From an uncultured Ruminococcus sp. (lineage in GTDB: Bacteria > Bacillota > Clostridia > Oscillospirales > Acutalibacteraceae), in the NCBI GenBank assembly GCA_946055445.1, contig CAMGGF010000009.1, positions 1 to 17,039 of the forward strand: a DNA stretch of 17,039 nucleotides. Direction: 5' to 3'. Of the stretch, positions 1 to 7,031 are shown piece after piece (positions within the stretch are counted from its first letter, which is position 1; every line of letters starts with the position of its first letter). The notes beneath the pieces were generated by a model that did not search any database, was not told where the DNA came from, and saw only the letters and a list, made by a program, of their open reading frames with translations. Made by a program: the position numbers and the translations under genes.

Positions 1-330
1 CACGGTAATCCCTTTTGCCGCCAACACCTGCGCCGCACTTTTTGCAAATTCCGCAGAGTTGCGGCGCGAATCATACGCAATCACCACACGCTTTTCGCCA
101 GTAAATTCCGCCGCAAGATACGCCGCAAGCCCCAAAGTCGCTTTGCCGACGGTGTATTTATTCATACGGTTCGGGCCCGCGCCCATTATGCCGCGCAAAC
201 CGCCCGTTCCGAATTGCAAATCTTTATAAAAACGGTCTTCGAGTTCTTTTTCATCGGTTATTTTCAAAAGTTCCTGCTTGGTTTCGTCATCAAACAAGAG
301 CCATTCGTTTAATCTTTCCGTGTAAAGCAT
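1..330 (-). CDS. Phospho-sugar mutase (alpha-phosphoglucomutase/phosphomannomutase family), N-terminal part
   Basis: This is the first 110 residues of a protein that runs off the left edge of the window. The family interconverts hexose-1- and hexose-6-phosphates in the cytoplasm. The segment FGTGGLRGIMGAGPNRMN (about residues 40-57) is the conserved N-terminal sugar-phosphate mutase motif, and VVIAYDSRRNS (about 84-94) is the following conserved strand. The catalytic phosphoserine loop lies beyond the edge, so substrate specificity cannot be judged. The ATG at 328-330 is preceded by GAGGTG about six bases upstream, which supports this start. The gene is divergent from an alpha-galactosidase; a mutase making glucose-6-phosphate fits galactoside use, but this link is inferred from position. 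The long PgcA-type form is the likeliest subfamily from the opening residues. Confidence 0.88.
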   Translation of the reverse strand, partial: MLYTERLNEWLLFDDETKQELLKITDEKELEDRFYKDLQFGTGGLRGIMGAGPNRMNKYTVGKATLGLAAYLAAEFTGEKRVVIAYDSRRNSAEFAKSAAQVLAAKGITV

Positions 331-356
331 CAAAACACCTCACTTTATTTTCCCCT

Positions 357-385
357 ATTTTACTGCAATTCGGTGGCAAAATCAA
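357..385 (-). promoter_or_regulatory. Sigma-A-type promoter of the phospho-sugar mutase
   Basis: On the minus strand TTGATT (380-385) and TAAAAT (357-362) are separated by exactly 17 bases. The predicted start, near 350, leaves a leader of about 20 nt containing the GAGGTG ribosome binding site. Confidence 0.7.
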
Positions 386-402
386 CAAAAAAATCGTATT
401 TA

Positions 403-417
403 ATTTGGCTGCAAAAT
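403..417. promoter_or_regulatory. Near-perfect 15-bp dyad, candidate operator between divergent promoters
   Basis: The sequence ATTTGGCTGCAAAAT is a dyad centred on T410, with six of seven base pairs matching. It overlaps the -35 zone of the alpha-galactosidase promoter and sits upstream of the mutase -35. Its size and position suit a sugar-responsive repressor or activator site. No regulator gene is in the window, so the role is inferred. Confidence 0.35.
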
Positions 418-437
418 ACCTACATTTATGGTATACT
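410..437 (+). promoter_or_regulatory. Extended -10 promoter of the alpha-galactosidase
   Basis: TGGTATACT (429-437) is an extended -10 element, with TG one base before TATACT. The -35 is weak: TGCAAA (410-415) lies 16 bases upstream. The predicted start near 444 gives a leader of about 25 nt that holds the ribosome binding site CGGAGGG (458-464). Confidence 0.55.
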
Positions 438-468
438 GTTACTACTTCATTCTTTCTCGGAGGGTATT

Positions 469-2121
469 ATGGAAAAATTCAAATTACAACTGGAATACAA
501 GGTCGGTAAAACCGTGTATTCGACCAATTTGTTTGAAACCGAGCATTTCAAAATTGCCTGCAAAGCGTTTTGTGACCATATCGTTTTAACACTGCACGCC
601 GCAATGCCGCTGACCATTCAACGCCTTTCGGTAACCGTGCCCTATACTTTTATGCAAAAAGACCGTTTGTTTTTAAACGGCTACCAATCGTGGACGGACT
701 GCCGCGAATACTTCATTGACGACAAGTCCCAAAGCCTCCCCGCATATGTGAAACCGTATGTACTGTCCACCTCTATGCGTTCCGCAGGTGACTACACATT
801 CGTGGAGTATGACAGCAGACCCGGGCATTTCCACGGTTTTTCTTACGGATATATCCGCCGCGAAGAACACTTTGACCTGTTCGCCTCGCTGAACGAGCGC
901 ACGGGATACACGGTTTTCCGCTTCAACTGCCCCGAAAACACCGTCACGGTGGAAAAAGATTTGGAAGGTGTGGAATTCACGGGAGATTACGAAGTGCTGA
1001 ACTTTGTGCATTTGAACGGGACGGAAAATGCGGTTTTTGACAAGTGGTTTTCACTGCTCGGTATTCCGAAAGCCACCGCGCCCGTCAAAAACGGCTATAC
1101 CACTTGGTATAACTACTACCCGAACATCAATGACGGAATTGTCAACAAAGATTTAGAGGCGCTTTCCAAGGTGAATGCAGACATTGATATTTTCCAAATC
1201 GATGACGGGTTCCAAACCAATGTGGGCGACTGGCTTTCGGTTGACGCCAAAAAGTTCCCCTGCGGTATGAAAGTGATTGCGGATAAAATCCACAAAAAAG
1301 GTATGCAGGCAGGGCTTTGGCTCGCGCCGTTTGCCGCGCAGTATGTTTCCGAAGTGGCAAAAGCGCATCCGGATTGGATCATTCGCCATAAGAACGGTAA
1401 GCCGGTACGCTGCGGAATGAATTGGGGCGGATTTTACGCTTTGGACATTGAAAATCCCGATGTACGCGAACATATTCGGCATTTCTTTGACGTTGTACTC
1501 CACGATTGGGGCTATGACCTTGTAAAACTCGACTTTTTATATGCAGCCGCGATTATTCCGAATCACGGCAAAACCCGCGGACAGTTGATGTGCGAGGCAA
1601 TGGACTTTTTGCGTGAATGCGTTGGGGAAAAACAAATTCTCGGTTGCGGTGTGCCGTTAATGCCCGCATTCGGCAAAGTGGACTACTGCCGCATTGGTGC
1701 GGATATGGGGCTTTCGTGGCACCGCAAAATCAAAAGTCACCGCGAAGATGTATCGACCATTCACGCGCTTGGGAACACGATTTTCCGCCGCCAGTTAGAC
1801 GGCAGAGCGTTCCGCAACGACCCCGATGTATTTTTACTGCGTGAAAACAATATGCATTGCAGTTTTGAACAGCGTAAAATCATTGCAAAGGTCAACAAAC
1901 TGTTCGGCAGTGTGCTGTTTACTTCCGATAATGTTGACGATTACAACCAATTACAGATGAACGCATTGTTAAAGACATTCCAAAAAGACGATATTGCGAT
2001 TTTGCGCGCGGAATTTTCCGCAGAACAGCGCGACGCCGTGGAAATTACCTATACTGAAAACGGCGAACAGAAGGTTTTCCGTTTTGATTTAGAGAACGGA
2101 AAAGCACTGTCGGAGATGTAA
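469..2121 (+). CDS. Alpha-galactosidase, glycoside hydrolase family 36
   Basis: A 550-residue retaining glycosidase expected to release terminal alpha-galactose from raffinose-type sugars or galactosides. Within the (beta/alpha)8 barrel are GYTTWYNYYPNI (about 207-218), FQIDDGFQTNVGDW (about 242-255), GLWLAPFAA and VKLDFLYAAA. D355 in KLDF is the expected nucleophile and D412 in RIGADMG the expected acid/base. There is no signal peptide, so it should be cytoplasmic and act on imported oligosaccharides. It is shorter than the roughly 700-residue classical GH36 enzymes, with a reduced N-terminal beta domain. The reading frame extends upstream to 373, but ATG 469 is chosen because CGGAGGG stands four bases before it and upstream in-frame codons precede the promoter. 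It is transcribed alone and divergently from the phospho-sugar mutase. Family assignment is secure; the exact substrate is not. Confidence 0.9.
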   Translation: MEKFKLQLEYKVGKTVYSTNLFETEHFKIACKAFCDHIVLTLHAAMPLTIQRLSVTVPYTFMQKDRLFLNGYQSWTDCREYFIDDKSQSLPAYVKPYVLSTSMRSAGDYTFVEYDSRPGHFHGFSYGYIRREEHFDLFASLNERTGYTVFRFNCPENTVTVEKDLEGVEFTGDYEVLNFVHLNGTENAVFDKWFSLLGIPKATAPVKNGYTTWYNYYPNINDGIVNKDLEALSKVNADIDIFQIDDGFQTNVGDWLSVDAKKFPCGMKVIADKIHKKGMQAGLWLAPFAAQYVSEVAKAHPDWIIRHKNGKPVRCGMNWGGFYALDIENPDVREHIRHFFDVVLHDWGYDLVKLDFLYAAAIIPNHGKTRGQLMCEAMDFLRECVGEKQILGCGVPLMPAFGKVDYCRIGADMGLSWHRKIKSHREDVSTIHALGNTIFRRQLDGRAFRNDPDVFLLRENNMHCSFEQRKIIAKVNKLFGSVLFTSDNVDDYNQLQMNALLKTFQKDDIAILRAEFSAEQRDAVEITYTENGEQKVFRFDLENGKALSEM

Positions 2122-2142
2122 TACCGACAAACAGATATAAAT

Positions 2143-2169
2143 ACACCCCCGTTGAATAACGGGGGGTGT
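2143..2169. terminator. Hairpin between convergent genes, probable two-way terminator
   Basis: ACACCCCCGTT (2143-2153) pairs with AACGGGGGGTGT (2158-2169) around the loop GAAT, with one bulged G. It follows the alpha-galactosidase stop by 21 bases and abuts the stop of the minus-strand gene at 2171. T-tracts are weak on both sides, so efficiency is uncertain. Confidence 0.6.
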
Positions 2170-2170
2170 C

Positions 2171-2473
2171 TCAAAACTTTTCTTCTGTTAAGCCGTCCTT
2201 TCTTTCCGAAAACAATTCCCGTTCCCACCGAGCACCCAATCGAAATGCATATAGAAATAAATCTTCCTGTTCTGCCAAATTCAGTTCTGTTTGCAGCGAG
2301 CAATATGTTTGAAAATCTTGCAACTGTTTATTATCTAAATCCGAACACAGTTGCGTACGGATTCTCTCTTGTTGATTCAGCAAATTTGTATATGCCTTTT
2401 TTTCTGCACTGCAAGCATAACTGCGGTCTATCGGGCAAATATTACCATAGTAGAAATCCTTTAACACAGACAT
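2171..2473 (-). CDS. Small DUF6809-like protein
   Basis: A 100-residue cytoplasmic protein of unknown function. The opening MSVLKDFYYGNICPIDRS and the C-terminal FLYAFRLGARWERELF resemble the small DUF6809 family common in Clostridia, which opens with an L-x-x-x-Y-x-G-N-I-x-P-type motif and ends with an FxxGFRLGA-type motif. The middle (about residues 22-68) is charged and Gln-rich and probably forms a helical hairpin. There are no catalytic motifs or membrane segments. The start at 2473 is supported by AAGGAG nine bases upstream. It is a single-gene unit ending directly on the hairpin at 2143-2169. The family match is from memory of the motif pattern; the role is unknown. Confidence 0.75.
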   Translation of the reverse strand: MSVLKDFYYGNICPIDRSYACSAEKKAYTNLLNQQERIRTQLCSDLDNKQLQDFQTYCSLQTELNLAEQEDLFLYAFRLGARWERELFSERKDGLTEEKF

Positions 2474-2657
2474 TCCGTTATTCTCCTTATTTTTATATCA
2501 TTCTATCACAAATATTCTCGTTTTTTGTGTTAAAGGTCAGAATATAAAAATATATCTTTTACACAATCGTAAGGCGGGCGCAGAAGCCCGCCACTACGCA
2601 AAATTTCGGTGCGTGCGTAGGGATGATTCACTTGTCGCCCGTTTGAATTTGATGTTT

Positions 2658-2687
2658 TTACGGAACAACACTAAGGTTGTTCCCTAC
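2658..2687 (+). repeat. Palindromic repeat unit, copy 1
   Basis: The unit begins TTACGGAAC and ends GTTCCCTAC. Its 8-bp stem GGAACAAC/GTTGTTCC encloses a 6-nt loop. It matches copy 2 at 2736-2763 in both flanks and loop end, with compensated changes in the inner stem. Confidence 0.6.
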
Positions 2688-2735
2688 GTTTTACAGGGAC
2701 GCTTGCGTGTTGCGCCTGTTTTGGTTCGGTATATA

Positions 2736-2763
2736 TTACGGAACGGTCAAGGCCGTTCCCTAC
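2736..2763 (+). repeat. Palindromic repeat unit, copy 2
   Basis: It shares TTACGGAAC, the internal AAGG and GTTCCCTAC with copy 1. The inner stem is GG/CC where copy 1 has AAC/GTT, so pairing is kept while sequence changes. This points to selection on the hairpin. Confidence 0.6.
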
Positions 2764-2815
2764 ACGGCAGAGGGACATCAATGCCCTGCCGTTTCATACC
2801 GATGCACAGTGTATA

Positions 2816-2850
2816 AAAATCCGCGAACAGTCTTACTGCTCGCGGATTTT
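2816..2850. terminator. Rho-independent terminator of the MGMT-family gene
   Basis: AAAATCCGCGA (2816-2826) pairs perfectly over 11 bp with TCGCGGATTTT (2840-2850), and the inner CAG/CTG extends the stem. On the minus strand it lies 10 bases after the stop of the gene at 2861 and runs into ATTTTTATAC. The other strand also has a T-rich tail. Confidence 0.85.
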
Positions 2851-2860
2851 GTATTTTCTT

Positions 2861-3181
2861 TTATATTTCATTTTGTCGGAAATTCCACCGATATTTTTGC
2901 AAATCGACGAAGCCGTCGTCGCTGACTTCCACGCCCTCTTGCCGCAAGCGTATAATCTGCTCATTTTCCCCGCCGAACACAAAGGCGGCGGAAACCCTGC
3001 CCTGCCGATTGACAACGCGGTGGCATTTGATGGTTTCGGGGTCGGGATTTTGGTGCAGGGCATACCCGACCACACGCGAAAGACGCAGATTGCCCGCCAA
3101 CAGCGCAACATCGCCGTAAGTGGCAACGCAGCCTTTCGGAATTTTTCGCACGATTTCGTAAATCTTTTCAAAAGTGTTCAT
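2861..3181 (-). CDS. MGMT-family (Ogt-like) alkyltransferase, single DNA-binding/catalytic domain
   Basis: A 106-residue protein equal to the C-terminal domain of O6-alkylguanine-DNA alkyltransferases, without the usual N-terminal domain. It shows IPKGCVATYGDVA (14-26), the helix-turn-helix Arg finger segment RLSRVVGYALH (33-43) and the active-site loop KCHRVV (52-57). C53 is present, so this is not an ATL protein in which Trp replaces Cys. The residue before it is Lys rather than the usual Pro. It may repair alkylated guanine or flag lesions for excision repair. An upstream in-frame ATG at 3211 lies between the -35 and -10 of its own promoter (3198-3226) and cannot be used from that promoter. 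Start 3181 has GGTGAG four bases upstream; 3184 is the alternative. It follows gerC closely and ends at the terminator 2816-2850. Confidence 0.85.
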   Translation of the reverse strand: MNTFEKIYEIVRKIPKGCVATYGDVALLAGNLRLSRVVGYALHQNPDPETIKCHRVVNRQGRVSAAFVFGGENEQIIRLRQEGVEVSDDGFVDLQKYRWNFRQNEI

Positions 3182-3197
3182 CATACTCACCGCTTTT

Positions 3198-3226
3198 ATT
3201 GTACTACACACGGCGGCAATTTACAA
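3198..3226 (-). promoter_or_regulatory. Promoter of the MGMT-family gene, overlapping the gerC stop codon
   Basis: TTGTAA (3221-3226) and TACAAT (3198-3203) on the minus strand are spaced by 17 bases. The gerC stop TAA is part of the -35. The predicted start near 3191 falls on the GGTGAG ribosome binding site, so the mRNA leader would be only about 7-10 nt. Confidence 0.65.
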
Positions 3227-4372
3227 GTTTTCCACGCCGTTGCCGACGCGGTTGATTTTCGCCTTGGTTTCCACTTGGTATTGCACAGACGGCAAAACCG
3301 CTTTCCAATCCGTTATATTCGCCTTGTAATATCGCGGGTGCAACCGCAAAAACCGCATACCGAAGCAAAACGGGTCGGACTGCATTTGCACAAAGCAATA
3401 AGACAGATTTCGATTGAGCAAATCTGTGATATAAATTTCCGCCTGTTTCTGTGTTTCGGCAATAAAGGCTTTGTCTACGGTAAACGGGTTATCCGTTTTA
3501 TTTTCGATGATATCCAAATGCAGTTTCACCGCTACCCGAAACGAAACGGAGCCGCTTTGCACCGTCGGTGTTATTTTTGTGTTGCACTTTTGAATGCGCA
3601 ATACGGTTTCGGAAGCATACAATGCGTTTTTTACGGTAAACACGCCGCTTCTTGCCTCATCGCTCAACAGCAAAAGTGCGGTGATATTTTCATCGCGGAG
3701 TTCATAACGCAAACAGTCTTCTTGAAAAACCGCCGCAGATAGCATTTGAATTTTACTTTCCTCTTGTTCGCCGCCCACGCGCAAAATCGGCAATACCGCG
3801 TCAGCGGTGTCAGAGTCTAATTTATTGACCAAATTATACAGTTCACGGTTTACGATGTTGGAGTTAAAGCGTTCCGCTTGCAAAATATTCTCAATACTGT
3901 CCGCCGCCAACACGCTTTCCCCCATTTTTGCGCTTACAAGTTCTTCGGCGGTTGTATCGGACACGGCAACAAGCACCGTGGCGCGATTTTGCACATTGCG
4001 CACAAAGTAGTCGAGATAGCCGTGCAACCCCTGTTCTGCGGTTTCTCTGCCGAAGACAAGCAGGCGGTTTTGCGAAAGCAACGGCATTTTACCTACGGTT
4101 TCGGAAGCATTGGAAATGGCTTCGGCAATCGTTTTTCCCTCTACGGTCATAGAGTTTACAATGTCCCCCGGATTTGCGCCGCTGTTGGGGTTGCCCGTCA
4201 TTTCCGTGTTGAGCGTTTGCAAAGTTACGCGCACGCCGCCGTCCTCGTTACGGTCTATGCCGATTGCCTGCACAATCAAACGGTTTTTGAGTTCTCCCGC
4301 AGAAAAATCACAGCCTGAAAACAGAGTACAAAGCAAGATAAGCGGCAGTACAAACTTTACAATGTTTCGCAT
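3221..4372 (-). CDS. gerC: Ger(x)C family spore germination lipoprotein (GerC subunit)
   Basis: A 383-residue lipoprotein subunit of a GerA-type germinant receptor in the inner spore membrane. The N-terminus MRNIVKFVLPLILLCTLFSGC is a lipoprotein signal with the lipobox ending at C21, the expected diacylglycerol site. The next segment ELKNRLIVQAIGIDRNEDGGVRV is the conserved Ger(x)C opening, and the rest shows the family pattern, including FDSNIV-like and LNRNLSYCFVQM segments. Length is typical (about 370-400). The start overlaps the end of gerB by 16 bases, which implies translational coupling in a gerA-gerB-gerC operon. There is no terminator between gerC and the alkyltransferase gene that follows. 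Assignment is secure; the germinant is unknown. Confidence 0.93.
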   Translation of the reverse strand: MRNIVKFVLPLILLCTLFSGCDFSAGELKNRLIVQAIGIDRNEDGGVRVTLQTLNTEMTGNPNSGANPGDIVNSMTVEGKTIAEAISNASETVGKMPLLSQNRLLVFGRETAEQGLHGYLDYFVRNVQNRATVLVAVSDTTAEELVSAKMGESVLAADSIENILQAERFNSNIVNRELYNLVNKLDSDTADAVLPILRVGGEQEESKIQMLSAAVFQEDCLRYELRDENITALLLLSDEARSGVFTVKNALYASETVLRIQKCNTKITPTVQSGSVSFRVAVKLHLDIIENKTDNPFTVDKAFIAETQKQAEIYITDLLNRNLSYCFVQMQSDPFCFGMRFLRLHPRYYKANITDWKAVLPSVQYQVETKAKINRVGNGVENL

Positions 4373-5451
4373 TTGTCTTTTTCTCCTTTTTTACCTTTTG
4401 CCGCCCACAGCACAATCGCAGGCAACAGAACGGTAAATACCGCAAAAATGATGGTTCGCGTCCAAAGCCCGACCGTGTAAAAATACCCCGTAAAACTGCC
4501 GGCAAAGAAAATCTGCACCGCGGAAATCAAGATACCCGAAACGGCAATATAACGGTTTTTCCACGATGCGCGAAAGGATTTTTGCAAAAAGGCGGACACT
4601 AAATACAGCAAAAAACTGATTTTTACAAATGCGCTTAAAATCCAAATCCCCGTTAAGAGCACATCAAAGCGCTGAAACACGCTGATTTCGGACAACACGG
4701 CGACAGCGTGAATCGGGAACAACTGTGTCAATGCAAAATAGCCGAGTCCGCCGAACACAAAGAAAAACACGGTTAAACTGCTGAAAAGAAACGCGGCAAT
4801 CCACGCCGCATACGCCTTTTTTGCGTTACCGCTGACGCGCGGCAGCATTGCGGCGAACATCACGATTTCCGCACTGCGCGTTGCCGCGCGCAAGCCTTCG
4901 GTAAGGCTCGGCATAACGCCGTCATAAAACATCGGGGAAAAATTCAAAAAATCAATTTTCTCTGCCATGGCGAACATAATAAACAAAAACGCCGCCGCAA
5001 ACAGAGAAAGAGAAACGGCACCTGTTCTGCCGAGCGCCTCAATGCCCAACGATGCCGCATAGCAAGCCGCCGCAACACAAATGAGGATTAAAAATGCACT
5101 TTGCCGATTCGGGAAAATGACCGTACTGACAAACAGTTCCAATCGCGCCAGGGTTTCCAGTGCCACAGCCAAGAAATATACGGCGAGCAAAACGGAAATG
5201 CACTTGGAAAATGCGGGCGAACGGTAATAGGCTATATCTACCAAATCCTGCCCGGGAAATCGGTGCATTTGCACAAACAGCAGAACGGAAAACAGCAAAA
5301 TGAGCAATACGGCAAACACAACAGACGGAAAATAGTCGCTGTTTTGCATTGTTTCAGCACCGAGCGTGGTATATGTCAAAAGCGTCAGCAATCTGGACAG
5401 CAATAAAACGGCAAACAACTGCCATACGCTGATTTTCGGGGTGTTTTGCAT
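4357..5451 (-). CDS. gerB: Endospore germination permease, GerAB/ArcD/ProY transporter family (GerB subunit)
   Basis: A 364-residue integral membrane protein with about ten hydrophobic segments. It belongs to the amino-acid-permease-like spore germination family, whose members bind the germinant in the receptor complex. Typical features are the opening ISVWQLFAVLLLSRLLT (about 8-24), a cytoplasmic segment around AYYRSPAFSKC and the long alternating hydrophobic C-terminal half. The positively charged tail AAKGKKGEKDKCETL lies on the cytoplasmic side. The start codon is one base beyond the gerA stop (TGATATG), with GGAGAA inside the gerA end as its ribosome binding site. The length is normal for the family. 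Confidence 0.93.
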   Translation of the reverse strand: MQNTPKISVWQLFAVLLLSRLLTLLTYTTLGAETMQNSDYFPSVVFAVLLILLFSVLLFVQMHRFPGQDLVDIAYYRSPAFSKCISVLLAVYFLAVALETLARLELFVSTVIFPNRQSAFLILICVAAACYAASLGIEALGRTGAVSLSLFAAAFLFIMFAMAEKIDFLNFSPMFYDGVMPSLTEGLRAATRSAEIVMFAAMLPRVSGNAKKAYAAWIAAFLFSSLTVFFFVFGGLGYFALTQLFPIHAVAVLSEISVFQRFDVLLTGIWILSAFVKISFLLYLVSAFLQKSFRASWKNRYIAVSGILISAVQIFFAGSFTGYFYTVGLWTRTIIFAVFTVLLPAIVLWAAKGKKGEKDKCETL

Positions 5452-5452
5452 A

Positions 5453-6961
5453 TCATTTCTCCAAACTTTGAATTTTCAGTTCGCGTTTGCCAAGCCGCGT
5501 CCAAGAAAGACGCACAAATAAATCGCGTATCAACGCCCCAATGTGCATCGGCGCAACGGGTGCGGTAAACGGTGTGCCGAAGGTTTTAACCGCGCACAGA
5601 TTCGATAGCAAAACGCCGAAACCGAGTACAATGCCGTAAAAACCCGTCAAGCCGCCGATCACCATAAATGCAAAGCGCAAAATAGATACGGGATAATAAA
5701 TTTTGGAAACGACAAACGAACTGATGGCGGTCATGGCCACAACAATCAGCATCGGCGCGGCGATAAGTCCTGCGGAAACCGCCGCGTCCCCGATAACGAG
5801 CGCGCCGACAATGCTGACCGCGTGCCCAACGGATTTGGGCATTCTAAGTCCCGCTTCGCGCACGATTTCATAAATAAAATGAATGAAAATCGCTTCGAGC
5901 ATAACGGGAAACGGCGTAATGCTTTCCTGTATGGCGGTATCGTACAGCAGCGCCATCGGTAAGATTTCTTGATGAAAGGTACACACCGCCACATACAACC
6001 CCGGTAAAAACACGCTGACCGCGAAGGCGAGAAATTTTAAAAGCCGTATAAATGCGGAATAATACGGGCGGTGGTTGTAATCGTCCAAAGACTGAAAATT
6101 TTCCGAAAACAAATACGGCACAATCAAGGCGAACGGCGTACCGTCTACCAAAATGACTACCCTGCCCTCTGCCATTTCGGCACAGGCAATATCGGGGCGT
6201 TCCGTTGAACCAACCGAAGAAAACATGGAAGTCACTTCGGACTCCAAAAACGGCCGCAGATATCCCGCCCCCAACACAACATCCAATTCGGCTTTTTGGA
6301 GTCTGTCTTTTACTTCGGTTACGGTTTGGGCGCTTGCGCGGTCTGCGAAATAACAAACACAAACGCGCGTTTTACTGGTTACGCCCACCTCTTGTATTTC
6401 AAACCTTGCCACGGGAGAACGCACGCGGCGACGGATTAAGGCAACATTGTCTTTAAAACTTTCCACAAACGCTTCCCGTGCGCCGCGCTCCTGCACTTCT
6501 GTTTGCGCGTCCTCCACGGAACGCTTCGGGAAGCCCTGTACGCCGAAAGCCTCCCCGACAGATGCGCCGTCTATCAGCAATACCACCACACCGGACAGCA
6601 CTTCGGTCACGGCGTCATCCAAGTTATAGATTTCTTTTTGGTCTATCCCCGAAGAAATTTGGTCGCGGATATACGCCATTTGCGCCGGGGCGTCTTTCGG
6701 CATTTTTTCGGCGGTCATTATGGGATTGACAACCTGCTGTGTGACAAGCAGATTGTCGCACATACCGTCATCCATAATCAAAAACGCCTTGTTTTCGCCG
6801 ATGAAGGTTTGCTTATACAAAATATCAAAACTTGCGCCGAGTTTTTCTTTAAAATAGATAATATTTTTTTCTATATCCGTTTCAATCGGCGCGGGCGGCG
6901 CTTTCGGCGTGCTTTCGCGCTCGGTTACGCGCTCTATTTCGCTTTTCAGCCATTTTCGCAT
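5453..6961 (-). CDS. gerA: Spore germination protein, GerA family (GerA subunit)
   Basis: A 502-residue first subunit of the germinant receptor. The soluble N-terminal domain (about 1-290) starts with FKEKLGASFDILYKQTFIG and contains the signatures RSPVARFEIQEVGVTSKT and GYLRPFLESEVTSMFSSVGSTERPD. Membrane helices follow from about residue 305 (LLKFLAFAVSVFLPGLYVAV) to 480, including the PFPVMLEAIFIHFIYEIVREAGLRMP motif. A short basic tail follows. ATG 6961 has AGGTGA six bases upstream. It heads a three-gene operon with gerB and gerC and is divergent from the DUF421 gene with a 70-base gap. Loss of this operon in related bacteria changes germinant response; the ligand cannot be read from sequence. 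Confidence 0.94.
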   Translation of the reverse strand: MRKWLKSEIERVTERESTPKAPPAPIETDIEKNIIYFKEKLGASFDILYKQTFIGENKAFLIMDDGMCDNLLVTQQVVNPIMTAEKMPKDAPAQMAYIRDQISSGIDQKEIYNLDDAVTEVLSGVVVLLIDGASVGEAFGVQGFPKRSVEDAQTEVQERGAREAFVESFKDNVALIRRRVRSPVARFEIQEVGVTSKTRVCVCYFADRASAQTVTEVKDRLQKAELDVVLGAGYLRPFLESEVTSMFSSVGSTERPDIACAEMAEGRVVILVDGTPFALIVPYLFSENFQSLDDYNHRPYYSAFIRLLKFLAFAVSVFLPGLYVAVCTFHQEILPMALLYDTAIQESITPFPVMLEAIFIHFIYEIVREAGLRMPKSVGHAVSIVGALVIGDAAVSAGLIAAPMLIVVAMTAISSFVVSKIYYPVSILRFAFMVIGGLTGFYGIVLGFGVLLSNLCAVKTFGTPFTAPVAPMHIGALIRDLFVRLSWTRLGKRELKIQSLEK

Positions 6962-6973
6962 TCAAATCACCTG

Positions 6974-7002
6974 TAATATTGTGACCGTTTCTGCAAATGA
7001 TA
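6974..7002 (+). promoter_or_regulatory. Weak candidate forespore (sigma-G-like) promoter for the DUF421 gene
   Basis: TAATA (6974-6978) and AATGATA (6996-7002) are 17 bases apart. They match the sigma-G pattern (gHATr, CATnnTA) with one mismatch in each box. The predicted start near 7009 fits a short leader containing GGGAGA (7019-7024). No sigma-A promoter is visible in the gap. The match is loose. Confidence 0.25.
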
Positions 7003-7031
7003 TGCAGAAAGACGCATCGGGAGAAATACAA

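Larger units (their letters stand above)
2573..2792. repeat. Cluster of short imperfect palindromes in a non-coding gap
   Basis: The gap between 2474 and 2860 holds no convincing gene but is packed with hairpins. They are GGCGGGC/GCCCGCC (2573-2579, 2586-2592), CTACGCA/TGCGTAG (2594-2600, 2614-2620), a degenerate GGGATGA...TCGCCC unit (2620-2640), GGAACAAC/GTTGTTCC (2662-2683), a weaker ACAGG/CCTGT unit (about 2692-2719), GGAACGG/CCGTTCC (2740-2759) and ACGGCAG/CTGCCGT (2764-2792). Several carry CCCTAC or its complement GTAGGG at the edge. This resembles the intergenic REP-like or miniature palindromic repeats of gut Clostridia. Confidence 0.65.

Noticed and set aside
373..468. Longer start for the alpha-galactosidase at 373
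   Set aside because: It would start upstream of the promoter -10 at 432-437 and add 32 residues unlike the family; CGGAGGG supports 469.
2613..2925. Two plus-strand open frames in the palindrome cluster
   Set aside because: They translate hairpin repeats, lack ribosome binding sites and cross the terminator at 2816-2850.
2849..3742. 297-codon plus-strand open frame opposite the MGMT gene and gerC
   Set aside because: It is antisense to two clear families, has no ribosome binding site and spans their boundary.
6977..7005. Sigma-G-like promoter for gerA (GCATA, 17 bases, CACAATA on the minus strand)
   Set aside because: The predicted start would fall within or next to the AGGTGA ribosome binding site at 6967-6972, leaving almost no leader, and the -10 has a mismatch at a key base. 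It stays possible but is not called.
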